Shown: positions 1 to 8,545, counted from the stretch's first letter. The stretch is 13,038 nt of DNA from Deltaproteobacteria bacterium (GCA_947483545.1 CANKNP010000125.1:1-13038), one strand, 5' to 3'. Notes: generated by a model not told the origin, from the letters alone. Numbers and translations: made by a program.

Positions 1-45
1 AAGTCCCTGGAAAGACGTGACTCGGAGCCGGGCTGGCCCCGAACC

Positions 46-119
46 GCACCGTTCCAGGTGGAAGGCGGCGGGCCCGGCGTCTTCGACGGACCGTCGCATT
101 CCACCGGTAGGAACGGTGC
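46..119. other. Long imperfect hairpin in the gene-free left end
   Basis: Positions 1-172 carry no convincing gene, but 46-119 fold into one extended stem. The outer arm 46-55 (GCACCGTTCC) pairs perfectly with 110-119. After a small asymmetric bulge, 57-63 pairs with 99-105, then 65-71 with 91-97 (one G-U pair), and 78-81 with 85-88 around a three-base loop. That is 28 base pairs in 74 nt. It lies about 50 bases downstream of the GH16 stop codon on the minus strand. Neither side has a T-tract, so it is not a classic intrinsic terminator. It could be a structured 3' end, a small RNA or a degenerate mobile element; the function is unknown. Confidence 0.55.
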
Positions 120-172
120 AAAGAGACCGCCGAGCCGCGAGCGAGGTTCGCCGAGCGCGCGGATCGGCGGCC

Positions 173-933
173 TCAGAGCGGCACGCCGATCACGTCGTGG
201 ATCCGACAGTCCAGGTCGCCGGCTGGGGGGTTCTGGACCTCCGGCCAGGTCGTGGACGTCCAGTGGTTGAAAAACAGGCCGATCGGGCCCGTCGGGACGG
301 CAGTGGTGAAGCTCGCGATGTCGGCGCCGTCGAACGCGAAATCGACCGAGGTGGGGGACCAGCGGATCGTGTAGGCGTGGATTCCGGAGGTGTCCACGTC
401 CGCGACGGTCACTTCGCGCGTCGGGGAGTTGTCGTACCCATCGGACTCCTGCCAATCGGCGTACGTGCCCACGTAGAGTTGGCCGGCCAGCAACTCAACG
501 TCGATCTCGTTGACGATACCGTCGTCGTAGCCGTAGAGGAAGAACGCACAGACGGTCCCGGAGGCGGAGGGCGTCTCCACCAGTGCGGTCCACTCCCCCT
601 CTGTGTAAAGTGGCTCGGTGTGGGCTTCGGCGCCGGTAAAGCCGGCTTCTGTGGAGCCGCGATGGGCCAGGACCAACGTGCCGTCGGCGACAGACACATT
701 GGCGGGGTGAGTTGGCTGACGCCGAGCGTGTGGGTCGAGAGCTGCCATACGGAGAGGTCGAGGGTGTCGAAGGGATCGGAGAAGTAGGGCTGGGTGTCCG
801 TGTCTGTGTCTGTGTCTGTGTCTGTGTCTGTGTCTGTGTCTGTGTCTGTGTCTGAATCCTGGGCGGAGTCGCAACGGGCACAGGGGGCGGCGGTGTCTTC
901 GGGGGCGGTGCAGGCGAAGAGGACGAGGATCAC
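173..933 (-). pseudogene. GH16-family glycoside hydrolase lipoprotein, frameshifted
   Basis: GH16 (laminarinase/lichenase) enzymes cleave beta-1,3 or beta-1,4 glucans and galactans. The predicted start is GTG at 933, overlapping the upstream TGA (GTGA), with GGAGG eight bases before it. The N-terminus MILVLFAC looks like a very short lipoprotein signal, without the usual basic residues, followed by an Asp-Thr repeat spacer. The first half of the domain (YFSDPFDTLDLSVWQLS) lies in one frame and the rest in another. The second frame starts at NVSVADGTLVL and contains NEIDVELL, which fits the GH16 catalytic pattern ExDxE, and it ends at 173. One missing base in a four-C run (GGGG at 704-707 on the plus strand) would restore a single protein of about 250 residues. 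Both catalytic glutamates are intact, so this may be a recent mutation or a sequencing/assembly error. Glucan or galactan specificity cannot be read. Confidence 0.7.
801..854. repeat. Hexanucleotide tandem repeat, nine copies of TGTCTG
   Basis: Nine uninterrupted copies of TGTCTG. On the minus strand they encode an alternating Asp-Thr linker between the lipoprotein N-terminus and the GH16 domain. The unit length is a multiple of three, so copy-number change by slippage would alter linker length without shifting the frame. Acidic Asp/Thr/Ser spacers after the lipidated cysteine are common in surface lipoproteins of myxobacteria-like organisms. Confidence 0.9.
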
Positions 934-2021
934 GCCGCCAACCTCCGGGAGAGCATGGCCTCGGCCACGGGGAGGATGACGTCGGCGATGCAGGTGGCGG
1001 CGTCTGATTGTTCGCGCAGGGGCGAGGGGACACCGTGGCGAGCGAGCGGCGGGGTCCAGGCCCCGACCCGGGGCCCAGGCGCCCGAAGATCGGCGAACGC
1101 GGCGCGGACGGCCTCGCGGACCTCGTCCCCACCGGCGTCGATGGCCCATTGGATCGTGGCCCACGCCAGCTCAGCGTGCTCGGTCTCGTCGCGGACGATG
1201 TCGTTGAGCACCGCGCGGACCGCGGGGTCGGTGGTGTCGGCCAACGCCTGTTCGGCGAGGTAGGCCGCGATCGTCTCGCCGATGGCGCCGTCCCGGGCGG
1301 TCCACGCGGCGAGCTGGGCGAGGCTGGTCGCGATGGTGGCACGACCGCCCATGTCCATGGGGGCGGGGCCGACGGGCTCGCCCAGGTAGGTGCTGGCGAG
1401 GGAGAAGCAGTCGATGGCGTGGCGAAGCTCCTGCGCGGCGGCGCGCTGGGCGCGGGCGAGGAGCGCCGCGGGGGCGCCGTTCGCCAGCAGGTCCAGCGCG
1501 AACCGGTGGAAGCCGGCGACGGAGGAGTGCTCGGCGCGGGCATTCTGGAGCCAGCAGGCGCCAAGCGCCGCGCGTTCGGCGGTGGTCAGCGCGCCGGCTT
1601 CGGGCTTCTCGCCGTGATCCCAGCCCGGGCCGGCGACGGTCTCCGCTTTGACGGGGATGCCGGCGTCGTCGAGGTAGGGGCGGCCATATCCGCAGCAGCC
1701 TGGAGGGCAAACGCTGACGTAGGTGCAGTCCCGGCCGGACTGCTCGACGAGGCGGATGTCGTCGTTGCAATACTCTCCCGCGGCTTGCAACAGCGCTTCG
1801 GCACCGTCCTCGTCGGTCGGACAGTCGTCGGGCGCCGTCCCGCTGTCCTGCGCGGTGTCGGCCGTGTCCGAGAACACGGCGTCGAGGTTGACCGTCGAGG
1901 TCGTCTCAAATCCCTCGCACGGCACAAAAAGCCAGCAGCCCGGCGCCGTCGTCAGCCCCAGCCCAAGCCCCAGCAGGATCCGTGCTCGAAGCGCCGCGGC
2001 GGGGTCGATTCTTGGTGTCAT
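930..2021 (-). CDS. Ferritin-like di-iron domain lipoprotein
   Basis: Predicted 363-residue protein with a lipoprotein-type N-terminus: basic residues, a Leu/Gly-rich core, and a lipobox-like APGC with Cys29. An Asp/Thr-rich spacer follows (residues 50-72), then a Cys-rich segment (Cys67, 85, 99, 105, 109, 110). The C-terminal helical domain has the ferritin-like metal ligand pattern: Glu164, Glu198-x-x-His201, Glu249 and Glu279-x-x-His282. This predicts a four-helix bundle with a di-iron or similar centre, exported and anchored to a membrane. The start at 2021 is preferred over the longer frame opening at 2117 because GGAGAA lies five bases upstream and the signal sequence begins there. The downstream GH16 gene overlaps by four bases. 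The reaction (oxidase, peroxide handling or metal storage) is not readable. Confidence 0.82.
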   Translation of the reverse strand: MTPRIDPAAALRARILLGLGLGLTTAPGCWLFVPCEGFETTSTVNLDAVFSDTADTAQDSGTAPDDCPTDEDGAEALLQAAGEYCNDDIRLVEQSGRDCTYVSVCPPGCCGYGRPYLDDAGIPVKAETVAGPGWDHGEKPEAGALTTAERAALGACWLQNARAEHSSVAGFHRFALDLLANGAPAALLARAQRAAAQELRHAIDCFSLASTYLGEPVGPAPMDMGGRATIATSLAQLAAWTARDGAIGETIAAYLAEQALADTTDPAVRAVLNDIVRDETEHAELAWATIQWAIDAGGDEVREAVRAAFADLRAPGPRVGAWTPPLARHGVPSPLREQSDAATCIADVILPVAEAMLSRRLAA

Positions 2022-2055
2022 GCCGATTCTCCAAACGTGATCATAGCCCTGCGGG

Positions 2056-3045
2056 ATGCGCGCCGCCTGCCACCCCCTGCACATCCAAACCACGCTTGCC
2101 ACGCTGCTGTTCGCCATGACGACCGCGGCCCCGGCCGGAGCCTATGAAACGGACCAACTCACGGACCGTATGGTCGAGCTGCATGACGCTGCGGAATTCG
2201 CGGACCGGAAGGTAAACGACCTCCTCAGCCTCGCCATGGAGGACACCAACACGCAGACACAGTGTCGCGGGAGCGAGCGACACACGCGGGCGGTGCTCGC
2301 CCGGAATGTCTACCGACAGATGGCAGATCCGACCTACGTGCGGGGGCGCGGCGAGCTCGCGGGGTTCGGCTACGGAGCCTACGCGGCGTGGCTGGAGACG
2401 GATCCGCGCATCGATCGTCGAGAGGTCGGGCACTACGACGACATCTATACCCGTGTTCGCCCGGTAGACTCTCTGGTGCTCGGAACCGTAGGCGTTTGCA
2501 GTACGATTCGTCTCGCCGGCATCTTGATGGGCACCGACAAGCCCGACCATTTCTGGGCGCAAGGCTACGAGTACTTTCGAACGTCTCGCGGCGGCCGAAG
2601 GGATGCCCGCGCTTGGGATCGCGGTGTCGCGGACGAGCGGGGCAAGTATGGACTGCTGACCTCAGGGGTTTTCAGCTTTGCCGACCTCGCCGCGAATTGG
2701 GCCGGCTACCAGTTCTACAAGGGGCTCTTGACCAAAGCCAGCCCGCTCCAACGCGACGACACCGGCTGCGTTGCCCAGGCGAGCCCCTTCCGTTGGGGGG
2801 ATTGGATCTCCGACGCTGTGGACGAGGTGTTGAACCCCTCGAACTACGTGGAGGAAGTGGCCATCGCCGTCGTCGCGCACCTGATCGCGGAGCGCAGCGC
2901 CGTGTGCGCCGCCTACACGGTGTGGGGTGCCGAGGTGGTGACGCGCCGGGAAGCGGTCCTCCAGGAGGAGGCCGAACACCTCTCCCCGAACGCTCCTACG
3001 CGGGTGGACACCTGGCGCCTGGACGTTCTCTGTAAACGCCGGTGA
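2056..3045 (+). CDS. Secreted or periplasmic protein of unknown function
   Basis: A 329-residue protein I cannot assign to a named family. It opens with a plausible Sec signal peptide (hydrophobic residues about 11-26, cleavage near AGA-YE around residue 29). The mature part is helical, with local features that look conserved: a TDKPDHFWAQGYEYF-type segment at 160-174 (Asp161, Lys162, Asp164, His165) and a YGLLTSGVFSFADLAANWAG-type segment with Ser/Asp/Asn residues. A few cysteines (Cys69, Cys147 and others) could form disulfides after export. The start codon lies only 34 bases from the divergent ferritin-like gene, so both promoters must share or overlap that gap. No strong ribosome site is visible. 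The EEP hydrolase gene follows after 19 bases and is probably co-transcribed. Confidence 0.75.
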   Translation: MRAACHPLHIQTTLATLLFAMTTAAPAGAYETDQLTDRMVELHDAAEFADRKVNDLLSLAMEDTNTQTQCRGSERHTRAVLARNVYRQMADPTYVRGRGELAGFGYGAYAAWLETDPRIDRREVGHYDDIYTRVRPVDSLVLGTVGVCSTIRLAGILMGTDKPDHFWAQGYEYFRTSRGGRRDARAWDRGVADERGKYGLLTSGVFSFADLAANWAGYQFYKGLLTKASPLQRDDTGCVAQASPFRWGDWISDAVDEVLNPSNYVEEVAIAVVAHLIAERSAVCAAYTVWGAEVVTRREAVLQEEAEHLSPNAPTRVDTWRLDVLCKRR

Positions 3046-3064
3046 TCTCGGCTATCGTGTTCCT

Positions 3065-4057
3065 ATGCTCCTCCTTTTGACGCTGCTCCCCTTCGCGATG
3101 GCGAGCAGTCCGTGCCCCGCCGACCCTGAGCTGCGGGATTCCGACGGCGACCTCACCGTGCTCACCCAAAACCTCAAGTTCATCGCGACGGGGAGCCATC
3201 GCGCTGCGCGCGCTGAGCTGCTCCGGGCCTACCTGCAGGGGGATGGCGGCGCCGTGGATCTGCTCCTCCTCCAGGAGGCCCGCATCACCGGCACCCTGGG
3301 CTCGCTCGCCCCGGATTGGTGCCTCTACGGCCAGGGCGGGGACGGCCGCTCCGGCTACGCCTGGCACCCGGTGGCGGCCGTGCGGTCTCCAGGCGGGCTG
3401 GTTCTCGGCGTGCGACGCAGCGAGCACGGCCGGCCACGGCGCATCGCGAGCGGTGGAGGGAAGCGGTTTCGGGCCCGGGCCGTCACCCTCGCCGAGGGGC
3501 TGCTCGGCCCCGTGTTCGCCTATCGCAAAGGGTGGGCGACCCTCACGGTGGACGACACGCGCATCGTCTGGAGCCACACCCAGGCGAGCTACCGTCGTCG
3601 CCCGGAGCGCGGCGCAGGGGCTCCCGGCCAGGGCCGCGCCGGGCAGTTCGACGATCTGGCGACGGACCTCGGGCGTCCCGCCGAAGCCACGTTGATCACC
3701 GGCGACCTGAACCTGCTCGCCGGGTTTCGCCCCCACTGCAAGGCGAACGAAGCCGGCGTCTGCCGCGCGCGTGACATCGACGACAGCACCATCGCTCGGT
3801 TTCGGACGCAGACCGGGCTCGATCTCTCCTGGTTCGCGAGCGTCAGCACGTTCGCCGGATCGCTCTTCAAGGGGCGGGGCGCTTCCCTCTGGGACGCCGA
3901 GGCGGCCTACGATCGGGTGGGTGTCAACGATGCGTTCCTCGAACGTCACCCCGGCGCCCATGTCACGACCGTCGAGATCGGCGACGAGCGGATGCGGGTG
4001 AGCGATCACCTCGGCCTGCGCATCACGATCCCGTTTGGTCCGGACGGGTCGCGCTGA
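3065..4057 (+). CDS. Secreted endonuclease/exonuclease/phosphatase (EEP) family hydrolase
   Basis: A 330-residue protein with a short hydrophobic leader (residues 1-13, cleavage near AMA-SS) and a full EEP fold signature. The EEP superfamily includes DNase I, exonuclease III, inositol phosphatases and neutral sphingomyelinases, which are metal-dependent phosphodiester hydrolases. Key motifs in order: TQNLKF (Asn36), LLLQEAR (Glu71, metal ligand), WSHTQA (His171), TGDLNL (Asp214, Asn216), YDRVGVN (Asp283) and SDHLGLR (Asp314, catalytic His315). All expected catalytic positions are present, so an active enzyme is likely. A leader plus single EEP domain fits a secreted sphingomyelinase/phospholipase-like or nuclease role; the substrate cannot be decided. 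The long opposite-strand frame across this gene is a shadow. Confidence 0.88.
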   Translation: MLLLLTLLPFAMASSPCPADPELRDSDGDLTVLTQNLKFIATGSHRAARAELLRAYLQGDGGAVDLLLLQEARITGTLGSLAPDWCLYGQGGDGRSGYAWHPVAAVRSPGGLVLGVRRSEHGRPRRIASGGGKRFRARAVTLAEGLLGPVFAYRKGWATLTVDDTRIVWSHTQASYRRRPERGAGAPGQGRAGQFDDLATDLGRPAEATLITGDLNLLAGFRPHCKANEAGVCRARDIDDSTIARFRTQTGLDLSWFASVSTFAGSLFKGRGASLWDAEAAYDRVGVNDAFLERHPGAHVTTVEIGDERMRVSDHLGLRITIPFGPDGSR

Positions 4058-4066
4058 CACTGGCGA

Positions 4067-4076
4067 CCCCCCCCCC
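4067..4076. repeat. Homopolymer run of ten C
   Basis: Ten consecutive cytosines lie between the EEP stop codon (4057) and the kinase start (4098), in the presumed leader of the kinase message. Length variation here would not shift the kinase frame when translation starts at 4098, but it could change spacing in the leader. It is also a site where sequencing error is likely. Confidence 0.9.
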
Positions 4077-4097
4077 GGCCCCGGTTATCCCCCGAGC

Positions 4098-5567
<1,470 letters not shown>

Positions 5568-5633
5568 GGTTGCCCCGTCCGCGAAGCGTAGCGCAACGCA
5601 GGGATCAAACCGGCAGCTCCGTACGTTCTCGCT

Positions 5634-5757
5634 CATGGAATTTTCGGAGGCCCTCCGTTGCTCTCATGGAATTTTCGGAGGCCCTCCGTTGCTCTCATGA
5701 GAGTTTTGGAGGCCCTCCGTCCCTCTCGTGGAATTTCATCGGCCCGCCGTCGGGCCG
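5634..5757. repeat. 31-bp tandem repeat, four units, palindromic cores
   Basis: The gap between the kinase stop and the MoxR start (205 bp) holds four units with an exact 31-bp period, starting at 5634, 5665, 5696 and 5727. The first two are identical. The third differs in several bases but keeps the core. The fourth is more diverged. Units 1 and 2 carry the perfect inverted repeat CGGAGGCCCTCCG, preceded by GGAATTTT; unit 3 keeps GGAGGCCCTCC. In unit 4 the core is replaced by a different, stronger palindrome (5740-5757). The period is not a multiple of three, so this is not a coding repeat. There are no variable spacers, so it is not CRISPR. It could be an operator array, a family of dispersed palindromic elements, or an RNA structure in the MoxR leader. 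Confidence 0.88.
5740..5757 (+). promoter_or_regulatory. GC-rich hairpin just upstream of the MoxR start codon
   Basis: CGGCCCG at 5740-5746 and CGGGCCG at 5751-5757 form a perfect seven-pair stem with a four-base loop. It ends 15 bases before the MoxR ATG at 5773 and forms the core of the fourth 31-bp repeat. No T-run follows, so an intrinsic terminator is unlikely. If it is in the transcript, it would sit where a ribosome binds, and no clear Shine-Dalgarno is present there. A regulatory role is inferred from position only. Confidence 0.4.
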
Positions 5758-5772
5758 CGATAGACGCGCCCG

Positions 5773-6588
5773 ATGTCCAACCCCACGTTCACCGGCGCCG
5801 CTCGCTACATCGCGGACGACTCCCTACTCTCCGATGTCAACGCCGCGATTGTGCTGGGCCGCCCGCTGCTGGTCAAGGGCGAGCCGGGCACGGGCAAGAC
5901 CCTGCTGGCGAGCGCCGTCGCGGAGTCGCTCGGCAAGCCGCTCCGCATCTGGTCGATCAAGTCCACGACCAAGGCCATCGACGGCCTCTACCACTACGAC
6001 GTCGTGCAGCGGCTCAACGACTCGCGGTTCGGCGACGGGGATGTCAAAGACCTCCGCCGTTACATCCGGCTCGGCGTGCTCGGACAGGCGTTCACCTCTG
6101 ACGTGCAGGAGGTCGTGCTCATCGACGAGATCGACAAGGCGGACCTGGAGTTTCCGAACGACCTGCTCCGCGAGCTGGACGAGATGGCGTTCCACGTCCA
6201 GGAGCTGGACGAGACCATTCGCGCCAAGCACCGGCCCATCGTCATCATCACGTCCAACAGCGAAAAGGAGCTGCCGGACGCGTTCCTACGCCGCTGCCTG
6301 TTCCACTACATCGCGTTCCCGGACAAAGAGCGGATGCGCAAGATCGTGGACGTGCACCTGCCCGACCTGAACGAGAAGCTGCTTGAAGCGGCATTCACCA
6401 GGTTCTATGCGCTCAGACGCCAGGAGGGACTCCGCAAGCGCCCGACCACCAGCGAGTTGGTCGACTGGCTTACTGTGCTCTCGCGCATGGGCGTGAGCCC
6501 CGAGGAGATCACCGCCCGGTTCCCGCACGCCGGCGTGCTGCTCAAGCAGGAGCAGGACCTGGAGATCGCGCGCCGCGGGCGGGCCTGA
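5773..6588 (+). CDS. MoxR-family AAA+ ATPase
   Basis: A 271-residue AAA+ ATPase of the MoxR type (COG0714). MoxR proteins act as ATP-driven chaperones or assembly factors, usually with a partner vWA protein that brings the substrate. Walker A is GEPGTGKT (residues 36-43, Lys42). Walker B is VVLIDEID (Asp118, Glu119). Sensor 1 is in ITSN (Asn162), and the arginine-finger region is FLRRC (Arg173, Arg174). The protein has the compact length of the family and is probably cytoplasmic. Its TGA overlaps the ATG of the vWA gene by one base (TGATG), indicating translational coupling. No clear Shine-Dalgarno precedes the start, and the 31-bp repeat array lies directly upstream. Confidence 0.93.
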   Translation: MSNPTFTGAARYIADDSLLSDVNAAIVLGRPLLVKGEPGTGKTLLASAVAESLGKPLRIWSIKSTTKAIDGLYHYDVVQRLNDSRFGDGDVKDLRRYIRLGVLGQAFTSDVQEVVLIDEIDKADLEFPNDLLRELDEMAFHVQELDETIRAKHRPIVIITSNSEKELPDAFLRRCLFHYIAFPDKERMRKIVDVHLPDLNEKLLEAAFTRFYALRRQEGLRKRPTTSELVDWLTVLSRMGVSPEEITARFPHAGVLLKQEQDLEIARRGRA

Positions 6589-7757
6589 TGCTCATCGGCC
6601 TGCTCTTCAACCTGCGCGCCCAAAAGCTTGGCGTTGGGATTGGCGAGTGGCTGACATTTCTTTCTGGCTTGAAGCAGGGGCTCGCGACAGACCTGGATGG
6701 TGTTTACCGCTTGGGGCGCACGGTGCTGGTCCACAACGAGGCCCACTTTGATGCCTACGACATCGCGTTCGCCGCGACGTTCAAGGATGTCGAGCTGCCC
6801 GCAGACTTGCGCCAGAAGCTCGCCGACTGGCTGGAGCAGGCGCTCAACGACCCCAAGGCCAACAAGGGCGAGGTCGGGGCCGGATTTGGCAGTATGGAAG
6901 AGCTGCTGCGCGAATACGAGAAGCGCCTGCGCGAGCAGAAGGAGCGGCACGACGGCGGGAACTACTGGATTGGAACGGGGGGGACCTCGCCGTTTGGGAA
7001 CAGTGGGCGGGCAGCGAACGGGGTCCGGGTCGGCGGGAAGGGGGGCGGTGGGGGCGCGGTCGCCGTGGCCGAGGAGCGCCGCTGGCAGGGCTACCGCACC
7101 GACATGACGCTCGACGTGCGGGACTTCAAGGTCGCGCTGCGGGCGCTGCGCAACTTTGTGCGGGAGGGCGCGTACAAGCTGGATCTCGACCTCACGATCC
7201 AGAAGACCTGCGAGAATGCAGGCGACATCGAGCTCGCCGAGCGCCCTGAGCGCATCAATCGCATGCGTATTGTCCTCTTGATGGACGCCGGCGGGTCCAT
7301 GGAGCCCCACGCTTCGCTCGTCTCCCGTTTGTTCACCGCTGCGAACGAGCTGAAGACCTTCAAGACCTTTGACGCCTGGTATTTTCACAACTGTCCCTAC
7401 CGCTATCTCTACCGGGACTACGCCACCTTCGATCGAAAGCCCACCGCCGAGATCCTCCGCGATCTGACCCCTGAGCATCGCATCGTCTGGGTTGGCGACG
7501 CGTCGATGGCTCCATGGGAATTGTTTTCCTCCGGCTGGGGCAACGAGGGTCCAAACGGACTGGAAAATATTCGTGCGGTTGCCAGGAAATGCCCCGCGGG
7601 GGTTTGGCTCAACCCGGATCCCGAACGATTCTGGGATCACCCCACCGTCAACGCGATCGGCGCGACGGTCAAAATGTTTCCCCTGACCATCGACGGGCTG
7701 AAGCGCGCCGTGAAGCGCTTGAAGAAGCCGGTGTCGGAGCTTGGCGCGGGAATCTGA
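6588..7757 (+). CDS. vWA domain protein, CoxE-like, partner of the MoxR ATPase
   Basis: A 389-residue soluble protein resembling the CoxE-like vWA family (COG3825). The N-terminal half is helical and charged. A Gly-rich linker (about 145-165) is followed by a vWA domain whose metal-site motif is LLMDAGGSMEPH (Asp233, Gly235, Ser237), a DxGxS form of the usual DxSxS, as known from this family. Segments such as WYFHNCPYRYLY and HRIVWVGDASMAPWEL (with the second Asp of the metal site) follow. It starts one base inside the MoxR stop codon, so the two proteins are expected to be made together and to interact. CoxE/CoxD-like pairs help insert metals or assemble complexes; the client here is unknown. 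It ends eight bases from the convergent E2-like gene. Confidence 0.88.
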   Translation: MLIGLLFNLRAQKLGVGIGEWLTFLSGLKQGLATDLDGVYRLGRTVLVHNEAHFDAYDIAFAATFKDVELPADLRQKLADWLEQALNDPKANKGEVGAGFGSMEELLREYEKRLREQKERHDGGNYWIGTGGTSPFGNSGRAANGVRVGGKGGGGGAVAVAEERRWQGYRTDMTLDVRDFKVALRALRNFVREGAYKLDLDLTIQKTCENAGDIELAERPERINRMRIVLLMDAGGSMEPHASLVSRLFTAANELKTFKTFDAWYFHNCPYRYLYRDYATFDRKPTAEILRDLTPEHRIVWVGDASMAPWELFSSGWGNEGPNGLENIRAVARKCPAGVWLNPDPERFWDHPTVNAIGATVKMFPLTIDGLKRAVKRLKKPVSELGAGI

Positions 7758-7765
7758 AGCCCACA

Positions 7766-8545
7766 TCAGCGCGGCTCCCGTCCCAACACCTCCCGCACGA
7801 ACCGCCGGATCCAGTCGGCCCGCTCGTGATTGGGATGAAGGCGCAGGACCACCTCGAAATCATAGGCAGCGCCCTCCCGATCCCCGCGCATGGAGCGGGT
7901 GACCCCCCGGAGTCGCCAGGCCTCGGCGTCTTCCGGGGAGGCAGCGATGAGCGCATCCAGCAGACGCAACGCCAGCGGGGCATTTCCGGCGCGCATGGCC
8001 GCTGCGGCGACCTCGATGTCTGGCAGCTCCGCCGGGCTGGTGTCCGCGACGGTCGCCTCCGGTCGGGCCGTCGGCCGGACCGCGGCCAAATCCACCGAGA
8101 GGTCAACCGCCTGAACGGGCAGTCGGCTGACATTCTCTGCGGCCCAACGCGCTGCCTCGCCGTTGAGCGGACTCTTCAGGTTGTAGCTCTGGTACGTGAT
8201 CATCTCCCCCACACGAGCGATGAGCGCCGCAAGGGACTCCCCAGCGCTCCAATGGTCGCCGATGCAGATCGCATGCGGCGCGATGTTGGGGTGAAACACG
8301 GGTGTCAACATGCGGCACTGCGGGGCCTGGCGCGGGTACCCGAGGGTGAGGAAGATCTCGACGAGCTGGTTCTCTTTTTCGACGACCTTGCCGGCTTGTA
8401 CCACGAGGCTGGTCAGGTTGTATTGGATCCGGTAGCGCTCGGGCGGAGAACCCTCGGTCTCCACGACGCGGATGTACGGATGATCGGCGAAGCAGCGGCG
8501 GACCAGCTCGGCGTCGGCACCGAGGCGGCGCAATCGAACACTCAT
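7766..8545 (-). CDS. E2 ubiquitin-conjugating-enzyme-like protein with C-terminal TPR-like region
   Basis: A 259-residue soluble protein. Residues about 1-142 read as a UBC (E2) fold: a beta-sheet region, PVFHPNI with the HPN tripeptide (85-87), the candidate active-site Cys94 in AICIG, Trp99, and the helical end YNLKSPLNGEAARWAAEN. In E2 enzymes this Cys carries a ubiquitin-like protein as a thioester and HPN Asn helps catalysis. Spacing from Cys94 to Trp99 is shorter than in typical eukaryotic E2s, as expected for compact bacterial versions. After a Pro/Ala linker, residues about 173-250 form helical TPR-like repeats (RAGNAPLALRLLDALIAASP, then a second unit), suggesting protein binding. 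The ATG overlaps the preceding gene by four bases (ATGA); a longer frame from 8677 only overlaps that gene. It is the last gene of the RING/FHA operon. Confidence 0.85.
   Translation of the reverse strand: MSVRLRRLGADAELVRRCFADHPYIRVVETEGSPPERYRIQYNLTSLVVQAGKVVEKENQLVEIFLTLGYPRQAPQCRMLTPVFHPNIAPHAICIGDHWSAGESLAALIARVGEMITYQSYNLKSPLNGEAARWAAENVSRLPVQAVDLSVDLAAVRPTARPEATVADTSPAELPDIEVAAAAMRAGNAPLALRLLDALIAASPEDAEAWRLRGVTRSMRGDREGAAYDFEVVLRLHPNHERADWIRRFVREVLGREPR

Noticed and set aside
1..172. tRNA or other known RNA gene at the left end
   Set aside because: No cloverleaf, T-loop or CCA pattern; only the long hairpin at 46-119 is seen.
1008..2147. Plus-strand open frame of 379 codons across the ferritin-like gene
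   Set aside because: Gly/Arg/Val-rich with no recognisable motif; it lies antisense to a gene with full di-iron ligands and a signal sequence. Such frames are common in GC-rich DNA.
2996..4060. Minus-strand open frame of 354 codons across the EEP gene
   Set aside because: It is antisense to a complete EEP motif set and has no domain, signal peptide or ribosome site of its own.
4067..4076. C10 run as a phase-variation switch for the kinase
   Set aside because: It lies before the most likely start codon (4098), so length change would not shift the reading frame; a transcriptional or leader effect cannot be judged.
5634..5757. CRISPR array
   Set aside because: Units abut directly with no variable spacers, and no cas gene is present.
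6405..7766. Minus-strand open frame of 453 codons across the MoxR and vWA genes
   Set aside because: It spans two coupled genes with clear motifs on the other strand; its composition is that of a shadow frame.
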